A DNA stretch of 64,000 nucleotides, taken from assembly GCA_963971225.1 (NCBI GenBank), contig OZ020270.1:21835689-21899688 (forward strand), read 5' to 3'. The notes under the pieces are model-generated. The model was not told where the DNA came from. It saw only the letters and a program-made list of their open reading frames with translations, and made no database searches. Below are positions 19,982-29,760 of the stretch, in pieces (the stretch's first letter is position 1; every line of letters begins with the position of its first letter). The translations under genes and the position numbers were made by a program. This DNA is from Melieria omissa. Its lineage: Eukaryota; Arthropoda; Insecta; Diptera; Ulidiidae.

Positions 19982-20592
19982 CATGATGAAATAAACAAGG
20001 TGAAGCGAGTAGATGACATACCCTTATTTTGACAAGAGAGCTTTTGAAAAACTGACGTTTTCAAAATAAATTCTCTGAAAACATGAAAGTCTTCTTCTTT
20101 CTTCGCATTAACCCACTTAAGCCTGGTGTATCAAAAAATCAATTTCATTATTATTGTAGTGCGTTGTAGGTAAGATTATGCCGATTCGTTGCCGTGGTGG
20201 CAGGTCCCCAAGCTGCATAATTATTGGTATTGAATAATAACGAAATATGAAACCAAAAATAAATATGTATGTCGTAGCACAACGTAACATGCTTTACTAA
20301 AAAACGATTAACATTTATGTAAAACATGTAAAAAAACATAACAATATAACAAATTCATTTACAGAAAGAAAATTAAAACTCTTGACTCTCTTACTTTAGA
20401 AGAAGAAGTTAAACGCGTATTTTACAAATGAAAATTTTTAAACACAATATTTTCGATTTTACATTTTGATTGGGGTTAAAAATCTTCTCTCAATGTCAAA
20501 GCAAAATTGGTTGTCAATTGCTATGTTTCAAAATAAGGGTATGGGTTGACAAAACTGTCAGCTACTCGCTTCACCTTGTTTATTTCATCATG
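19982..20592. mobile_element. P-type MITE with perfect 31-bp inverted repeats
   Basis: Both ends start CATGATGAAATAAACAAGGT and stay identical for 31 bp (through GAAGCGAGTAG), with a perfect 8-bp target duplication GTCTAAAA (19974-19981, 20593-20600). The Drosophila melanogaster P element also has 31-bp ends starting CATGATGAAATAA and makes 8-bp duplications. A second inverted motif, ATACCCTTATTTTGA, follows on both sides. At 611 bp it encodes nothing and must rely on a P transposase supplied elsewhere. Perfect ends suggest recent activity. Confidence 0.9.
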
Positions 20593-20613
20593 GTCTAAAA
20601 CACTGATGGGCAC

Positions 20614-22117
20614 CAGTGTTGCCAGATGCCTGAAATGACTTCTCCTAAATCTTAAAAAAATATTGAAATTTTCTCCCAAAAGTTAAAAAAATCTCCTAAA
20701 ATTGTTGTCATTTTTTAAAGGAATTAATCTTCTCGTACAAAATAAAAATATTTCAACTTCAGCTTAACAACAAAAACTTAACAAAACCAAAACTGTTATA
20801 TGTTTTTGTATAAAATAAATAAACAAATAAAAAGTGTAATTTTTGACCAGATTTCATTGTGACAGCAACAAGTGAGAACTATATAGAATGAGCCAACATT
20901 TTCTAAGCTTAAACATGTTTAACACAATACACAGTGATTCGACTCCATACAACTGCGGGACAAAATTAGAAGTAGTGGTCCGTTCTTCATGAAATTTGGT
21001 ATACCAGTTAATCATGGTCTTCTAAATTGAAATCTCCATTTTGTTTTTCTTAAACTGTTGTAGTTTGGCAATGCCTGAGACTTAAATTTTCAAATTTTGT
21101 CATTTTTGGAGAGCTACCAAGTGTGTCGGCTAGATTTTTTAGATTTTACATTTAATCGGTAACGTCAACATTGATAATTCCAAAGAGTAACAGAAATTGT
21201 CACAGGACCCTCTGGATTTGCAATAGAAACGATAATAATAGATGTATGTTCTGCATTTTTGCAGATTTTATCATTTTTCGTGCTGATTGCATACTTTTAG
21301 GCATAAATAAAATAAATTTTGTCGAAGAATACGTGTTTAGACCACTTTTCAAATTGAATTATTTTCTGAGATCGGAAGATATCGGAGGATGTAATTACAT
21401 TGTCCGACAAAGAACGAATGCTTCTTAAAATAAAAAACAATCCAGGAACATACTTTCACATACTTTTTAGATATTTTCCTCTAAGTTTTGCCAATTTTCA
21501 GATTTTTAATTTAGAAAAATATTTTGAATTAAAAGTGAAGTAAAAGCCTACGCTTTGCAAATTTTGAGAAAACGTTAAAAACGAAAATGGCCACATCATT
21601 TTTTATACTATATTGAAAGTTTAAGCAACTTCTTGGTAACCATGTATTTTTAAAATTGTTTTTACTCAATAGACTAAAAAACAGAAAATTTTAGTTTAAA
21701 TTTTTTTGAGAAAAATGTTTCAACTTTGAGCCGCTTTTGCACAGACACTAATTGATTTTTTGCACAGATTTTTTGGGGTTTTCTTAGTTAGAGTTTTTTA
21801 TTTCAAATGACATCAAAATCGTTAAATTTTGAGACCATAAATTTTCGGAATTTTGTCTATGGAACGAATCACTGTGCAATAGGATGCTTTCACTATTAAA
21901 ATAGTTGCCAAAATACGTTATGTTGCCAGTGTTCCCAACACATCATACTTCGTCATCCAAAAATCTCCCAAAAATCCACTAAGGATCCGAAAAATCCCCT
22001 AATATAAAATATAAATCTCCCAAACTTTCTCCTAAACAATTTTTCCTCCTAAAAATTCTCCTAAATGGTCAAGAATCTCCTAAATCTAGAAGGAAATCTC
22101 CTGATCTGGCAATACTG
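20614..22117. mobile_element. Non-autonomous hAT with CAGTGTTGCCAGAT ends
   Basis: The ends are CAGTGTTGCCAGATG and, inverted, CAGTATTGCCAGATC, with a perfect 8-bp duplication ATGGGCAC (20606-20613, 22118-22125). Subterminal TCTCCTAAA repeats occur at both ends. The middle holds another inserted element (20930-21876). Its right part, from 21562 on, is included in every unit of the tandem array. Confidence 0.87.
20930..21876. mobile_element. Element nested in the hAT, ends CACAGTGATTCG
   Basis: A 12-bp inverted pair CACAGTGATTCG is followed on both sides by a CCATA-containing block and flanked by CAATA (20925-20929, 21877-21881). The 947-bp body is AT-rich and non-coding. The family is uncertain. 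The left border of the tandem array falls inside it at 21562. Confidence 0.6.
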
Positions 22118-22204
22118 ATGGGCACGCTGCTACTCGAAAGTGGCAGCGACGCCTACTCGCGTATACGAATACAAAGCAGCGAAGTTCCGAGCGCAGCTTC
22201 AGTG
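22118..22204. other. Older flank between two hATs
   Basis: This stretch holds the second target duplication of the hAT (22118-22125) and ends with the left target duplication CTTCAGTG (22197-22204) of the outer hAT. Before the insertions it was continuous with 29207 onwards. No function seen. Confidence 0.5.
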
Positions 22205-22225
22205 TAGGGATGCGCACATAAAAAA

Positions 22226-22330
22226 CACATTGATGTTTTTTCCGATGCAATGCATCGTGAAGTCACATCGATATTTTGCGATGTATCGCTAAAAAAATAC
22301 ATCGATGTTTCGATGCATCGTATTCCCTAT
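22226..22330. repeat. Left subterminal CATCGATG-rich repeats of the outer hAT
   Basis: Motifs such as CGATGCAATGCATCG, ACATCGATATTTTGCGATG and TTTCGATGCATCG are crowded within 130 bp of the element end. In units 2-5 a 72-bp block is duplicated here (for example 30390-30560). Such subterminal arrays are common in hAT elements as transposase-binding sites; that role is inferred. Confidence 0.75.
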
Positions 22331-22347
22331 AATTGCAAAAAAACTTA

Positions 22348-23125
22348 TGGCCAAACTCCATAAAGCGCGCTTCAGGCGTATCGTGGTTTTTGGCGTTTCT
22401 CGTGTTTCGAGAAAAAGTTGAATCAGTGTATTTGTATGAAGCAAACTCCATGACTACGCCCGAAACGCGGCAAAAGTTGAACTATTTTCAACTTTCTCTC
22501 GCGTTTCTCGCTAAACGACGTCAAACAGCTGACAGAGCTCCTAAAGATGCCATACATTATGTGGTTAAATGGTAATGCCGATAACAAACTTGTGTAATCG
22601 CAAAAGTCGAATGCATTTATTTTACACGAAAGCTATTAAATACATTTAAGAAACATTTGAAATCCAATATTTTAACATAAAATGTGGATAAATTCCTAAT
22701 AATTAGCATAATTCTTTGACAGACGAAACTTAGTCTTCGCTGTATTGGAAATTTGATAGCTTATTCGTTGTCGATCGAATTTTGCTCATCCCTATGAAAT
22801 AAATTGCTACAAATTGAATTCAACTGAATCTTTTTTTTATTTTTTGCAATGTTCGATATGCATTTAATATGTTTAAAATGAAATCAGTAAATTCTATAAA
22901 GTCTATAACGTCGTATAGCAATTTCATTTCGTTGTTTTTCACAATTCACAACGAAATCAATCAGCAGTTTGCCAATTAAAAATTAGCATCAACTGACGTA
23001 AGAAGAAGAAGCTGACGCGTGAAACGCGCTTTATGGAGTTTGACCATTTGCAACGCGAATAACGCGAGAAACGCCATAACCCGACAAACCCGGACGCCAG
23101 AAACGCGCTTTATGGAGTTTGGCCA
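22348..23125. mobile_element. PIF/Harbinger-like MITE A (unit 1)
   Basis: The inverted ends TGGCCAAACTCCATAAAGCG are flanked by TTA (22345-22347, 23126-23128). An inverted partial copy of the end (CGCGCTTTATGGAGTTTGAC) recurs about 100 bp inside the right end. It is about 85-90% like MITE B. Other copies: 30588-31365, 43093-43870, 51363-52138, 59625-60402. Confidence 0.82.
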
Positions 23126-23139
23126 TTAATGAAATTGAA

Positions 23140-23444
23140 GAAAACAGTAAGGGTGCAATGTACTGGTTCTAGTTCTAGTGGGCTAGTACGTATCTCTGGA
23201 TTGCGCAATTTTAAATAAACAAAACACACTTAGTTTCTCAAACGCAGTCAATGAAAACCAACAATCACTTTATTTCACCAATTTCACACTTTACTGTCTT
23301 TACACTTCATTATTTGCTTAATTACTCCGTGTGGCACCTTCACTTGTCCAAAGCAAGACTGACTGCTGCGCCGTACCCGGCTGCCTTTTATACCTGTCCG
23401 GTTATCGCGCAGATCGTTCTCGCACAATCCAGAGTTCTCATGAT
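23140..23444 (-). mobile_element. Solo-LTR-like fragment (part 1)
   Basis: On the minus strand there is a TATA box (TATAAAAGG, 23392-23384) with an initiator-like TCAGTC about 30 bp downstream. An AATAAA (23274-23269) follows about 120 bp after the TATA box, the layout of a retrotransposon LTR. The inner hAT interrupts it; it resumes at 26897-26937, where TGTTAGTCCAACC on the minus strand could be its 5' end. I found no retrotransposon genes and could not fix the target duplication, so the call is tentative. Confidence 0.5.
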
Positions 23445-23449
23445 CAGTG

Positions 23450-24629
23450 TTGCCGTTTTCGTAGAAATTTGGTTGATTTTATTTCAAATTTTTAGTTTTG
23501 GTAGAATGGTAGAATTGTTTTCGATTTGGTAGATTTTCCAGAGGAAAATTGTTAAAACACATTCATTCCACAAAATCCTGAAAAAAAAGTCTGGCAAGCC
23601 TTGAAAATGAACCGTCTGGCATTACTGCTTTTGTATGAGAATTGTACTATAAGTGGGAACGCAACAAACAGATTTACACATTATAGCGTGAGATCACTTA
23701 TACCCAATTACAAAATGCGAGTAAGTGAGATAGCAAGAGTGTATGTACTTCGAAATTCCCGCCAAATTTCATCATCCTTTCGAATTTGATTCATTATATT
23801 GTTGTGCGCGTTGGAGTTAGGCACAGTCAACGATTAAGCGATGTGAAACTGGGAGAGCCGGTAGAAATACATGCACAGAATTACACTAATATTATTGCAA
23901 AATTGCAACCTTGGGGCCTACTAGTAGGGCCCAAGCTTGATCAGGAAGGTACTTTTTCCTCCATATAAATTTCTAAAACGGGGTTGTTGTTCTAGTTGAT
24001 TTCAAATTGCCAGTGTAGCTGGTGTGAGTCATTTTTTGTGACCAAAGAAATTTGTATTTTTATTTGTATATTTTTGGTGCCATTTTGTAATACGTTTGTA
24101 TAAAATTGACTAGAAAAATATATTATTGCCCAAAAGCGTCAAAATAATCTTTGGGTATGACTTTAATTCAATTAAATTAAGATTTTATAAGCTGCATTCA
24201 AAAAAACAACCCTGCGGTCAAACTACAGCATTTAGGAAAAAAAGCATACCTGATCGTTAGAGATTCGCTAAGTGAAGAAATGCGAAATACAAAGGACGGC
24301 AATTGACCCTGTCATATTCAATGCATTTAGCTTTGTGTTCTTTGGTATATTTTTCATTAATATTTACATAATTAAACCAAAAAAGTTTATGTGTTGGCAT
24401 TTAATTCAGAAAATTAATGAGAACATACTTTAAAAAGCAAATAATTGTAAGGAATCCCTAATCCCTAATATCGGGAAAAGAGCAGACACAGTGAAGAGCT
24501 GATCACTGCCAGCACACACGGACTGTGTACGTGAATTGCAAAAAACGCACAAAAATCGGCTTACTCTCCCAGTTTCACATCGCTTTATCGCTGGCACAGT
24601 TCTGTTCTGTGGTTCTGTGATTTGTAAAA
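23450..24629. other. 5' non-coding part of the inner hAT
   Basis: It holds short open frames (23601-23789, 23786-23968) conserved in all units only because the units are recent copies. They have no recognisable domains. The promoter of the transposase should lie here. A CCTAATCCCTAATATCGGGA block is present near 24455-24478. Confidence 0.45.
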
Positions 24630-26180
24630 ATGGATAGGTAAGAGCTGCAGCATTTATTTTAAGTAAAATAAAGTTTCTTTTCACCATTTTCGCAATGCAG
24701 CACTCCATTAGGCAGCAGGAAATTCCGGCCGGAATGGATACAAGAATTTCCGTGGCTCCAAGAAATTGAGGGGGCGCGCCTATTGTGCGGCCTGCGAAAA
24801 GACCTTAATAAATCACTTAACGCATCTAAGGAAACATGCAACCAACAACACTCACAAACAAAATTTAATCCACAAGAAATCACAATTGAAACTGGATACA
24901 TTTTTAACTAACGAAAAACGTGGCATACAACAGCAAGTATATTTAGCAGAATTAACAATGGTAATGTTCTGCATTCAACATAAACTACAATTTTTGTTAA
25001 TGGACTTCTTGCCTAAACTGCTGGCTGAATGCTGTCCGGACTCTGCGATTGCCAAAGCGCTTAAATGCGCGCGCACTAAGTCTACAGAAGTCGCCGAAGT
25101 TCTAGGTACGAAAGCTTTGGCACAAATCGCTTCATCGCTGAGATCCAGTAAATTGTCGCTTATAGTGGATGAGACCACAGACATCGCATCAAAGAAGTCG
25201 CTTGTACTAGTCGTACGGTATGTGGATACACAATCTCGCATTGTTCGCGACCGATTTTTAAGTTTGTTGGAATTAAGCAAGTGCGATTCTACTACAATTT
25301 TTGAGACAATTAAAAGTTTTTTTTTTGAAATATGAGATACCTATTACGAACTTAATTGGCCTCGCTACTGATGGAGCTAGTGTAATGGTTTAAAAACAAA
25401 GCTTAAGAACGAAGTTGATTTATTTTACATAAAATGCACATGCCATTCATTGCATTTATGTTCTGCGTATGCGTGCAAAAAGCTACCTCTTGAGGTTGAA
25501 AAGTTGTGTAGAAATATATATACCTTTTTTGCACATAGCTCTAATCGAATTAATAGTTTTAAAGAATTCCAAGAATACTGTAATGTTAAGCCTCATAAAA
25601 TACTAGGTATATCGCAAACCAGATGGCTTTCTTTAGAGCTGGAAATCAATAGAATAATTGAGCAGTGGGATAGTTTACAGCTGTACTTTATTTGTGCTAC
25701 ATAGAAGTTGGGGGAATTTGTACTCCTGACTTGGCGAATTCAATGAATGCTGAAACAAAAGCTTATTTTCTCTTCCTTTCATATATTTTAAATATTATCA
25801 ATAATTTGAACAAAGAGTTCCAGTCGGAAAAGGTCCGATTGCCATAATTATATTCTCGTATTGAAACAAATTTCAAATTAATTATGAGCCATTTTTTAAA
25901 AACGACTTCGTGAGAAATATAAATTGTTTATCGCAAGCGAATCCTGATGATGAAAGTAACTATTGAAGATATATTTGTTGTACAAAGCCGAAAACTATTT
26001 AAAAAGCGCAGATATAACAAAATCACAAAAGCTTAAAATAAAATCTGATGTCTTATTTTTTTATCGTGAGTTGCTGAAGCAAATTAATTCAAGATTTGAT
26101 TTTGCGAGCGATGATTTAAAATTGTTATCGATCTTTTGCTCTATCCACATAGAATTTCATTTCAGCCTTTTAGTTACGTA
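24630..26180 (+). pseudogene. hAT transposase, N-terminal and catalytic part (unit 1)
   Basis: Exon 1 is ATGGATAG (24630-24637), followed by a 63-bp intron (GTAAGA...GCAG) and exon 2 from 24701. The start matches a BED-finger transposase: RKFRPEWIQEFPWLQEIEG, then, after a one-base shift in a run of five G, RAYCAACEKTLINHLTHL with the finger's Cys and His. Catalytic motifs follow: the first Asp in SLIVDETTDIASKKSL and the second in NLIGLATDGASVMV. The frame then stops at TAA and resumes shifted as CTCHSLHLCSAYACKKLP and ISQTRWLSLELEINRI. The last plus-strand part is FYRELLKQINSRFDFASDDL. Further stops follow near 25700 and 25860-25960. It resembles the vertebrate ZBED5/SCAND3-type hAT group. 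All units share the G-run shift and the TAA, so it was dead before amplification. Confidence 0.83.
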
Positions 26181-26201
26181 AATTGTAATTCAGAAAAAAT
26201 A

Positions 26202-26640
26202 TTAAAAGTAACTGCTCGCAGACCAGATTGTCTTACTTTTTGTACTATTTAGCTCTGCGCCCAGCATTACATTGTTAATTGTACGAAAGTCTAGCTTATT
26301 TCTTTTTTTTGTTTTAATTAAAGCCAATTCCGAAAACATTCGCTCAGCAGCAGCGGAGCTATGAGGTAAACTCAAAAGATTAAAAAAAAATTCACATAAG
26401 TCTTTAAAACAACTTTCATTCATACCGTTTTTAATGTCACAAACTTTTCCCCAACAACTATTTATATGCATTTCACTCGACAGATTTGTATGAGATAATC
26501 TTAAAATACTCCACTGTGTCACTATTTTCTCTGGGTCGCAGTTCACTAAAAATGAATATTTATTTACAAGCGGATGAATATTTATTTCGGAACTGGATAT
26601 TACTTTCTGTGGAGTTATGCGTGATAAAAATGTTCCTTAT
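26202..26640 (-). pseudogene. hAT transposase C-terminal domain, inverted (unit 1)
   Basis: This is the hAT dimerisation domain, reading opposite to the rest of the transposase: about 30 residues of lead-in (ISSSEINIHPLVNKYSFLVN), then WSILRLSHTNLSSEMHIN. The hallmark LLSLPHSSAAAERMFSEL follows, with ALIKTKKRNKL after it. It would normally continue directly from FDFASDDLKLLS on the plus strand. Both element ends and the target duplication are intact around it, so an internal inversion of about 0.45 kb is the simplest explanation. Two opposed hAT fragments are an alternative. Units 1 and 3 read on through RTINN; units 2, 4 and 5 share a 15-bp deletion there. Confidence 0.85.
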
Positions 26641-26896
26641 TTATTCTACGTTTAGTATATAATGCGTACATGTACCTAATGGTAACTAACATATGAACAA
26701 ACATATGCACGTTTCAAAGATAATTTTTTTTTATTATTAATTGCCTAATGAATTTTTTATTTTTTTGCAATGAATGTATATGTTAAACTATGTAAATAAA
26801 CAAATGTTGATCTCAGAATTTGAAAATTATTTTGGTAGAATTTTTAAAGGATTTTGGTAGATAATAATTTTTTGGAACGGCAACACTGCTCATGAT

Positions 26897-26937
26897 GATC
26901 GCGAGCCATCATTGCCAGGTTGGACTAACAGTTCCCC
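26897..26937 (-). mobile_element. Solo-LTR-like fragment (part 2)
   Basis: Continuation of 23140-23444 beyond the inner hAT, up to the TTA before MITE B. A 40-bp block CCATCATTGCCAGGTTGGAC occurs here, again at 27696 and once more, shortened, at 27732, so it forms a small tandem repeat split by MITE B. Confidence 0.45.
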
Positions 26938-26940
26938 TTA

Positions 26941-27683
26941 TGGTCAAACTCCATAAAGCGCGTTTCAAGCGTATCGTCGTTTTTCGCGTTTCCCGTGTTT
27001 CGAGAAAAAGTATAATCAGTGTATTTGTATGAAGCAAACTCCATGACTTGACGTCGATACGCCCGAAACGTGTCAAAAGTTGAACTATTTTCAACTTTCT
27101 CCCGCGTTTCGCGCTTAACGACGTCAAACAGCTGACAGAGCTCCTAAAGATGGCATAAATTATGTGGTTAAATGGTAATGCCGATAACAAACTTGTGTTA
27201 TCGCAAAAGCCGAATGCATTTATTTTACACGAAAGCTAATAAATACATTTAAGAAACATTTGAAATTCAATATTTTAACATAAAATGTGGAGAAATTCCT
27301 AAAAATTAGCATAATTCTTTGACAGACGAAACTTAGTCTTCGCTGTATTGGAAATTCGATAGCTTATTCGTTGTTTTGACTGAATCTTTTTTTTTATTTT
27401 TTGCAATGTTCGATATGCATTTATTGTGTTTAAAATGAAATCAGTAAATTCTATAAAGTCTTTAACGTCGTATAGCAATTTCATTTCGTTGTTTTTCACA
27501 ATTCACAACGAAATCAATCAGCAGTTTGCCAATTAAAAATTAGCATCAGCTGACGTAAGAAGAAGAAGCTGACGCGTGAAACGCGTGTTATGGAGTATAC
27601 AACATTGCAACGCGAATAACGCGAGACACGCCATAACACGGCAAACCCTGAACGCCTGAAACGTGCTATATGGAGTTTGACCA
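26941..27683. mobile_element. PIF/Harbinger-like MITE B (unit 1)
   Basis: The ends TGGTCAAACTCCATAAAGCG are flanked by TTA on both sides (26938-26940, 27684-27686). It is the same family as MITE A and in the same orientation, so the two form a direct repeat around the inner hAT. Other copies: 36147-36890, 47679-48421, 55938-56680. Confidence 0.82.
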
Positions 27684-27857
27684 TTATTATCGCAGCCATC
27701 ATTGCCAGGTTGGACTAACAGTATCCCTTATTATCGCGGCCGCCATCATTGCCAGGTTGAATTATAGCACGGCGCGTAGTGACAGGGTTGCTTTGCACAG
27801 GGACAGACTGTCCTATCGTTACATTATTAATGTATTAATTAACACGTTTGATATTTA

Positions 27858-28523
27858 GGGCCACTTTTTCAGTGCAAGTTTAAACCCAGTTCAAAAGTAG
27901 TTTGCTTGAACTTGGTTTAAACGACAAGCAGTACGTTTTCTCTGTTTTGATTGTCATTCGTAAATGAATTCTTTGCGCTCAAAAAATTTACTTCATCAAT
28001 AATGTTCAAAATACGCAAACGCAGCAAAAATTTTCCGTCTTGGGATTAGGAAAGGCTTCTTGTACTTATGGAAGAAAATAAACAAGTGTAGGATGCCTTA
28101 TATGAGGACCGATGAGCTGTAAAATATTATAAACAGAAGCTTTGCTCATGTGCCAGCGATCGTAAAAGTAATTGTCGCCCAAATAAATGGAAGTGGTCCG
28201 GCCGCATTCTCAAAATTTCTAATCTTCTCATCACCGTCATGAGACATCAAACATTTCGGCATCGTCAGAAGAACCACTCAATACTATTGTTGGTCGAATT
28301 ATATTTATTTTATACCGAATTATATATACTTTTGCGCTTTTAAAATTTCCAAAATAAATGAACTGTCAAACGCTGTTGACAGTTTAAACTTAGTTTATCC
28401 GTGTAGGGTCGGGCGTTTAAACTGAGTTTAAACTCCAGTCAAATATGACTGAAAAATTCGAGTTTGCGTTTAAACTAAGTTTAAACTAGAAACTGAGTTA
28501 AACTCGCACTGAAAAATTGGCCC
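27858..28523. mobile_element. PIF/Harbinger-like MITE C (unit 1)
   Basis: The inverted ends GGGCCA(C/A)TTTTTCAGTGC are flanked by TTA (27855-27857, 28524-28526). Inside, AGTTTAAAC motifs are repeated at both ends. Other copies: 37068-37750, 48599-49281, 56858-57540. No coding content. Confidence 0.82.
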
Positions 28524-28526
28524 TTA

Positions 28527-28990
28527 TTGTGATATTTGGATCGCGATTCATATTGATAGATTGATACATCGTGCTCAATACTGATCGCGTCAGTATTTAC
28601 AAAATTTTAATTCGAAGCTGTTCGATGCTCCGATTTTACTAGCAGCACATACTCGCTTTCAATATCCTGTTTCATTATATAACCACATACACAAAACTTA
28701 AATGAAATATTTTAGTGTTTGCTTTCTCTACTTTATTTTTCCACTACGTACTGTAGCATCGCGAACTGATATCTCAAAATATGCTAAAAGACATTAATTG
28801 ACAGGTCGGCGATCCGCGATCCGTATTTCAAGACATTCAAATATTTTGCGATATGAATTGTGATTCATCAATACTGCAAACTACACGCTCAATAAATATC
28901 GCGTTACTGGATCGCGGTTAATATATGTACATTTCTTGAACTTGTAGTAGGCTCCTAAAGTTGTAAAACTCTTTAAACTGCAAGTTCGGG
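28527..28990. other. Non-coding part of the outer hAT
   Basis: AT-rich sequence with several ATCGCGA/GATCGCG words but no clear inverted pair or coding frame. Confidence 0.4.
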
Positions 28991-28994
28991 TTTT

Positions 28995-29200
28995 CGATGC
29001 ATCGAATAAAATACATCGATGCATCGAATACAATCACATTAACAGATACATCGGAATTTTTTTCATCGAATACAATCGCATTAATGATACATCGGAATTT
29101 TTTGCATCGAATACAATCGCATTAATCGATACATCGAAATTTTTTCGATGCATCGAATTGGCAACATCGATGTTTCCGATGCATCGCTTAACATCGCGCA
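28995..29200. repeat. Right subterminal minisatellite of the outer hAT
   Basis: About three copies of a 41-bp block (CATCGAATACAATCGCATTA, then ATGATACATCGGAATTTTTT) plus palindromes CGATGCATCG. The number of blocks varies between units: unit 2 has fewer (38219-38370), unit 3 has a shortened one (49751-49955), and unit 4 resembles unit 1 (58012-58215). Confidence 0.8.
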
Positions 29201-29206
29201 TCCCTA

Positions 29207-29760
29207 CTTCAGTGTCGGCAGCGATAAGCGATTGGAAACTGGGAGGAGAAGTGTGAAAAAATCGACAATACACACATAAAATGCACCAATACTCTCACAT
29301 AACAGCTGATACTCTCGCCCCACAGCTGATACTCCGGCCCCACAGCTGATATTCCTGACTCCATACAAACTGAAAATGGAGGGTTGTTGTGTTGGTCAAT
29401 TCCAAAATAGAGGGTTGTTGTGCTGGTCAATTTTCATGTGTGAGGGTTATCGTTGTGGTTCATTTTTAATTGCATAGAATATTTATTTATTTTTTGCACA
29501 GAATTCTGTGATAGGTTTATAGAAAAATGAATATAAAATTCTATTATTGCTAAAACATGTAATAAAATTGTTTGAATATGTCTGTAACATGTCATTATTT
29601 AAGTTTTCATTGACTTATTACAAAAAATCACCCTTGTGTCTAGAACAGTGCATTTTACACCAAAAGCATCTCTGAACTCCGATGATTTGGTTTTTAATTT
29701 GCAAAACGCAAATCGGGTTGACCCTGCATGGCTGCCAAATGTGCAGCTGCACACAATAAA
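29207..29760. other. Spacer at the right end of each unit
   Basis: It starts with the second CTTCAGTG and contains three CACAGCTGATA words and a duplicated GGAGGGTTGTTGTG block (about 29378 and 29413). The minus-strand open frame 29599-29868 shows no domain and is probably chance. The spacer ends at the unit junction. Confidence 0.5.

Larger units (their letters stand above)
13617..20605. mobile_element. Pogo/Tigger-like element, copy 2, split by later insertions
   Basis: It starts CAGTGGACGTCCAGTATAAC after TA (13615-13616) and follows copy 1 closely to about 13880. It carries about 280 bp absent from copy 1, then matches it again at 14265-14361. The next block appears at 19923-19981 and then 20593-20605. 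The gaps are a hAT (14362-19922) and a P-type MITE (19982-20592), each with its own target duplication. Its right terminal repeat is not found in the window. An open frame at 13973-14212 (minus) has no recognised domain. Confidence 0.72.
23445..26888 (+). mobile_element. Inner hAT with CAGTGTTGCCGTT ends (unit 1)
   Basis: The ends are CAGTGTTGCCGTTTTC and, inverted, CAGTGTTGCCGTTCC, with a perfect 8-bp duplication CTCATGAT (23437-23444, 26889-26896). At 3444 bp it is full-length for a hAT and carries most of a transposase, whose last part is inverted. Subterminal TTTTGGTAGAAT repeats occur at both ends. Other copies: 31685-36094 (with piggyBac insert), 44190-47631, 52458-55885, and 60722 to beyond the window. 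Confidence 0.88.
22205..29206. mobile_element. Outer hAT with TAGGGATGCGC ends (unit 1), host of five nested elements
   Basis: The inverted ends TAGGGATGCGC and a perfect 8-bp duplication CTTCAGTG (22197-22204, 29207-29214) mark a hAT of 7002 bp. Nested inside are MITE A (22348-23125), an LTR-like fragment split by the inner hAT (23445-26888), MITE B (26941-27683) and MITE C (27858-28523). Without them about 1.4 kb remains, with no transposase. In the other units it spans 30373-38373, 39560-49961, 51148-58223 and 59410 to beyond the window. Confidence 0.87.
21562..29760 (+). repeat. Array unit 1
   Basis: The leftmost unit, 8199 bp. Contents in order: right part of the hAT of 20614-22117; 79 bp of older flank; outer hAT 22205-29206; 3' spacer. 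It differs from the others by having one instead of two copies of the 72-bp subterminal repeat near 22230. It also has an extra T in the poly-T run at about 25316 that shifts the transposase frame, and it lacks an 18-bp block near 27920. Confidence 0.9.

Noticed and set aside
22333..22575. Open frame repeated in every array unit (also at 30573, 43078, 59610)
   Set aside because: It lies wholly within MITE A and runs through its terminal repeat; conservation merely reflects recent copying.
24975..25280. 101-codon minus-strand frame
   Set aside because: Shadow of the hAT transposase, which shows catalytic motifs on the plus strand.
26202..26546. Minus-strand hAT C-terminus as an independent gene
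   Set aside because: It lacks the finger and catalytic parts, and it sits between the ends of one hAT exactly where the missing domain belongs.
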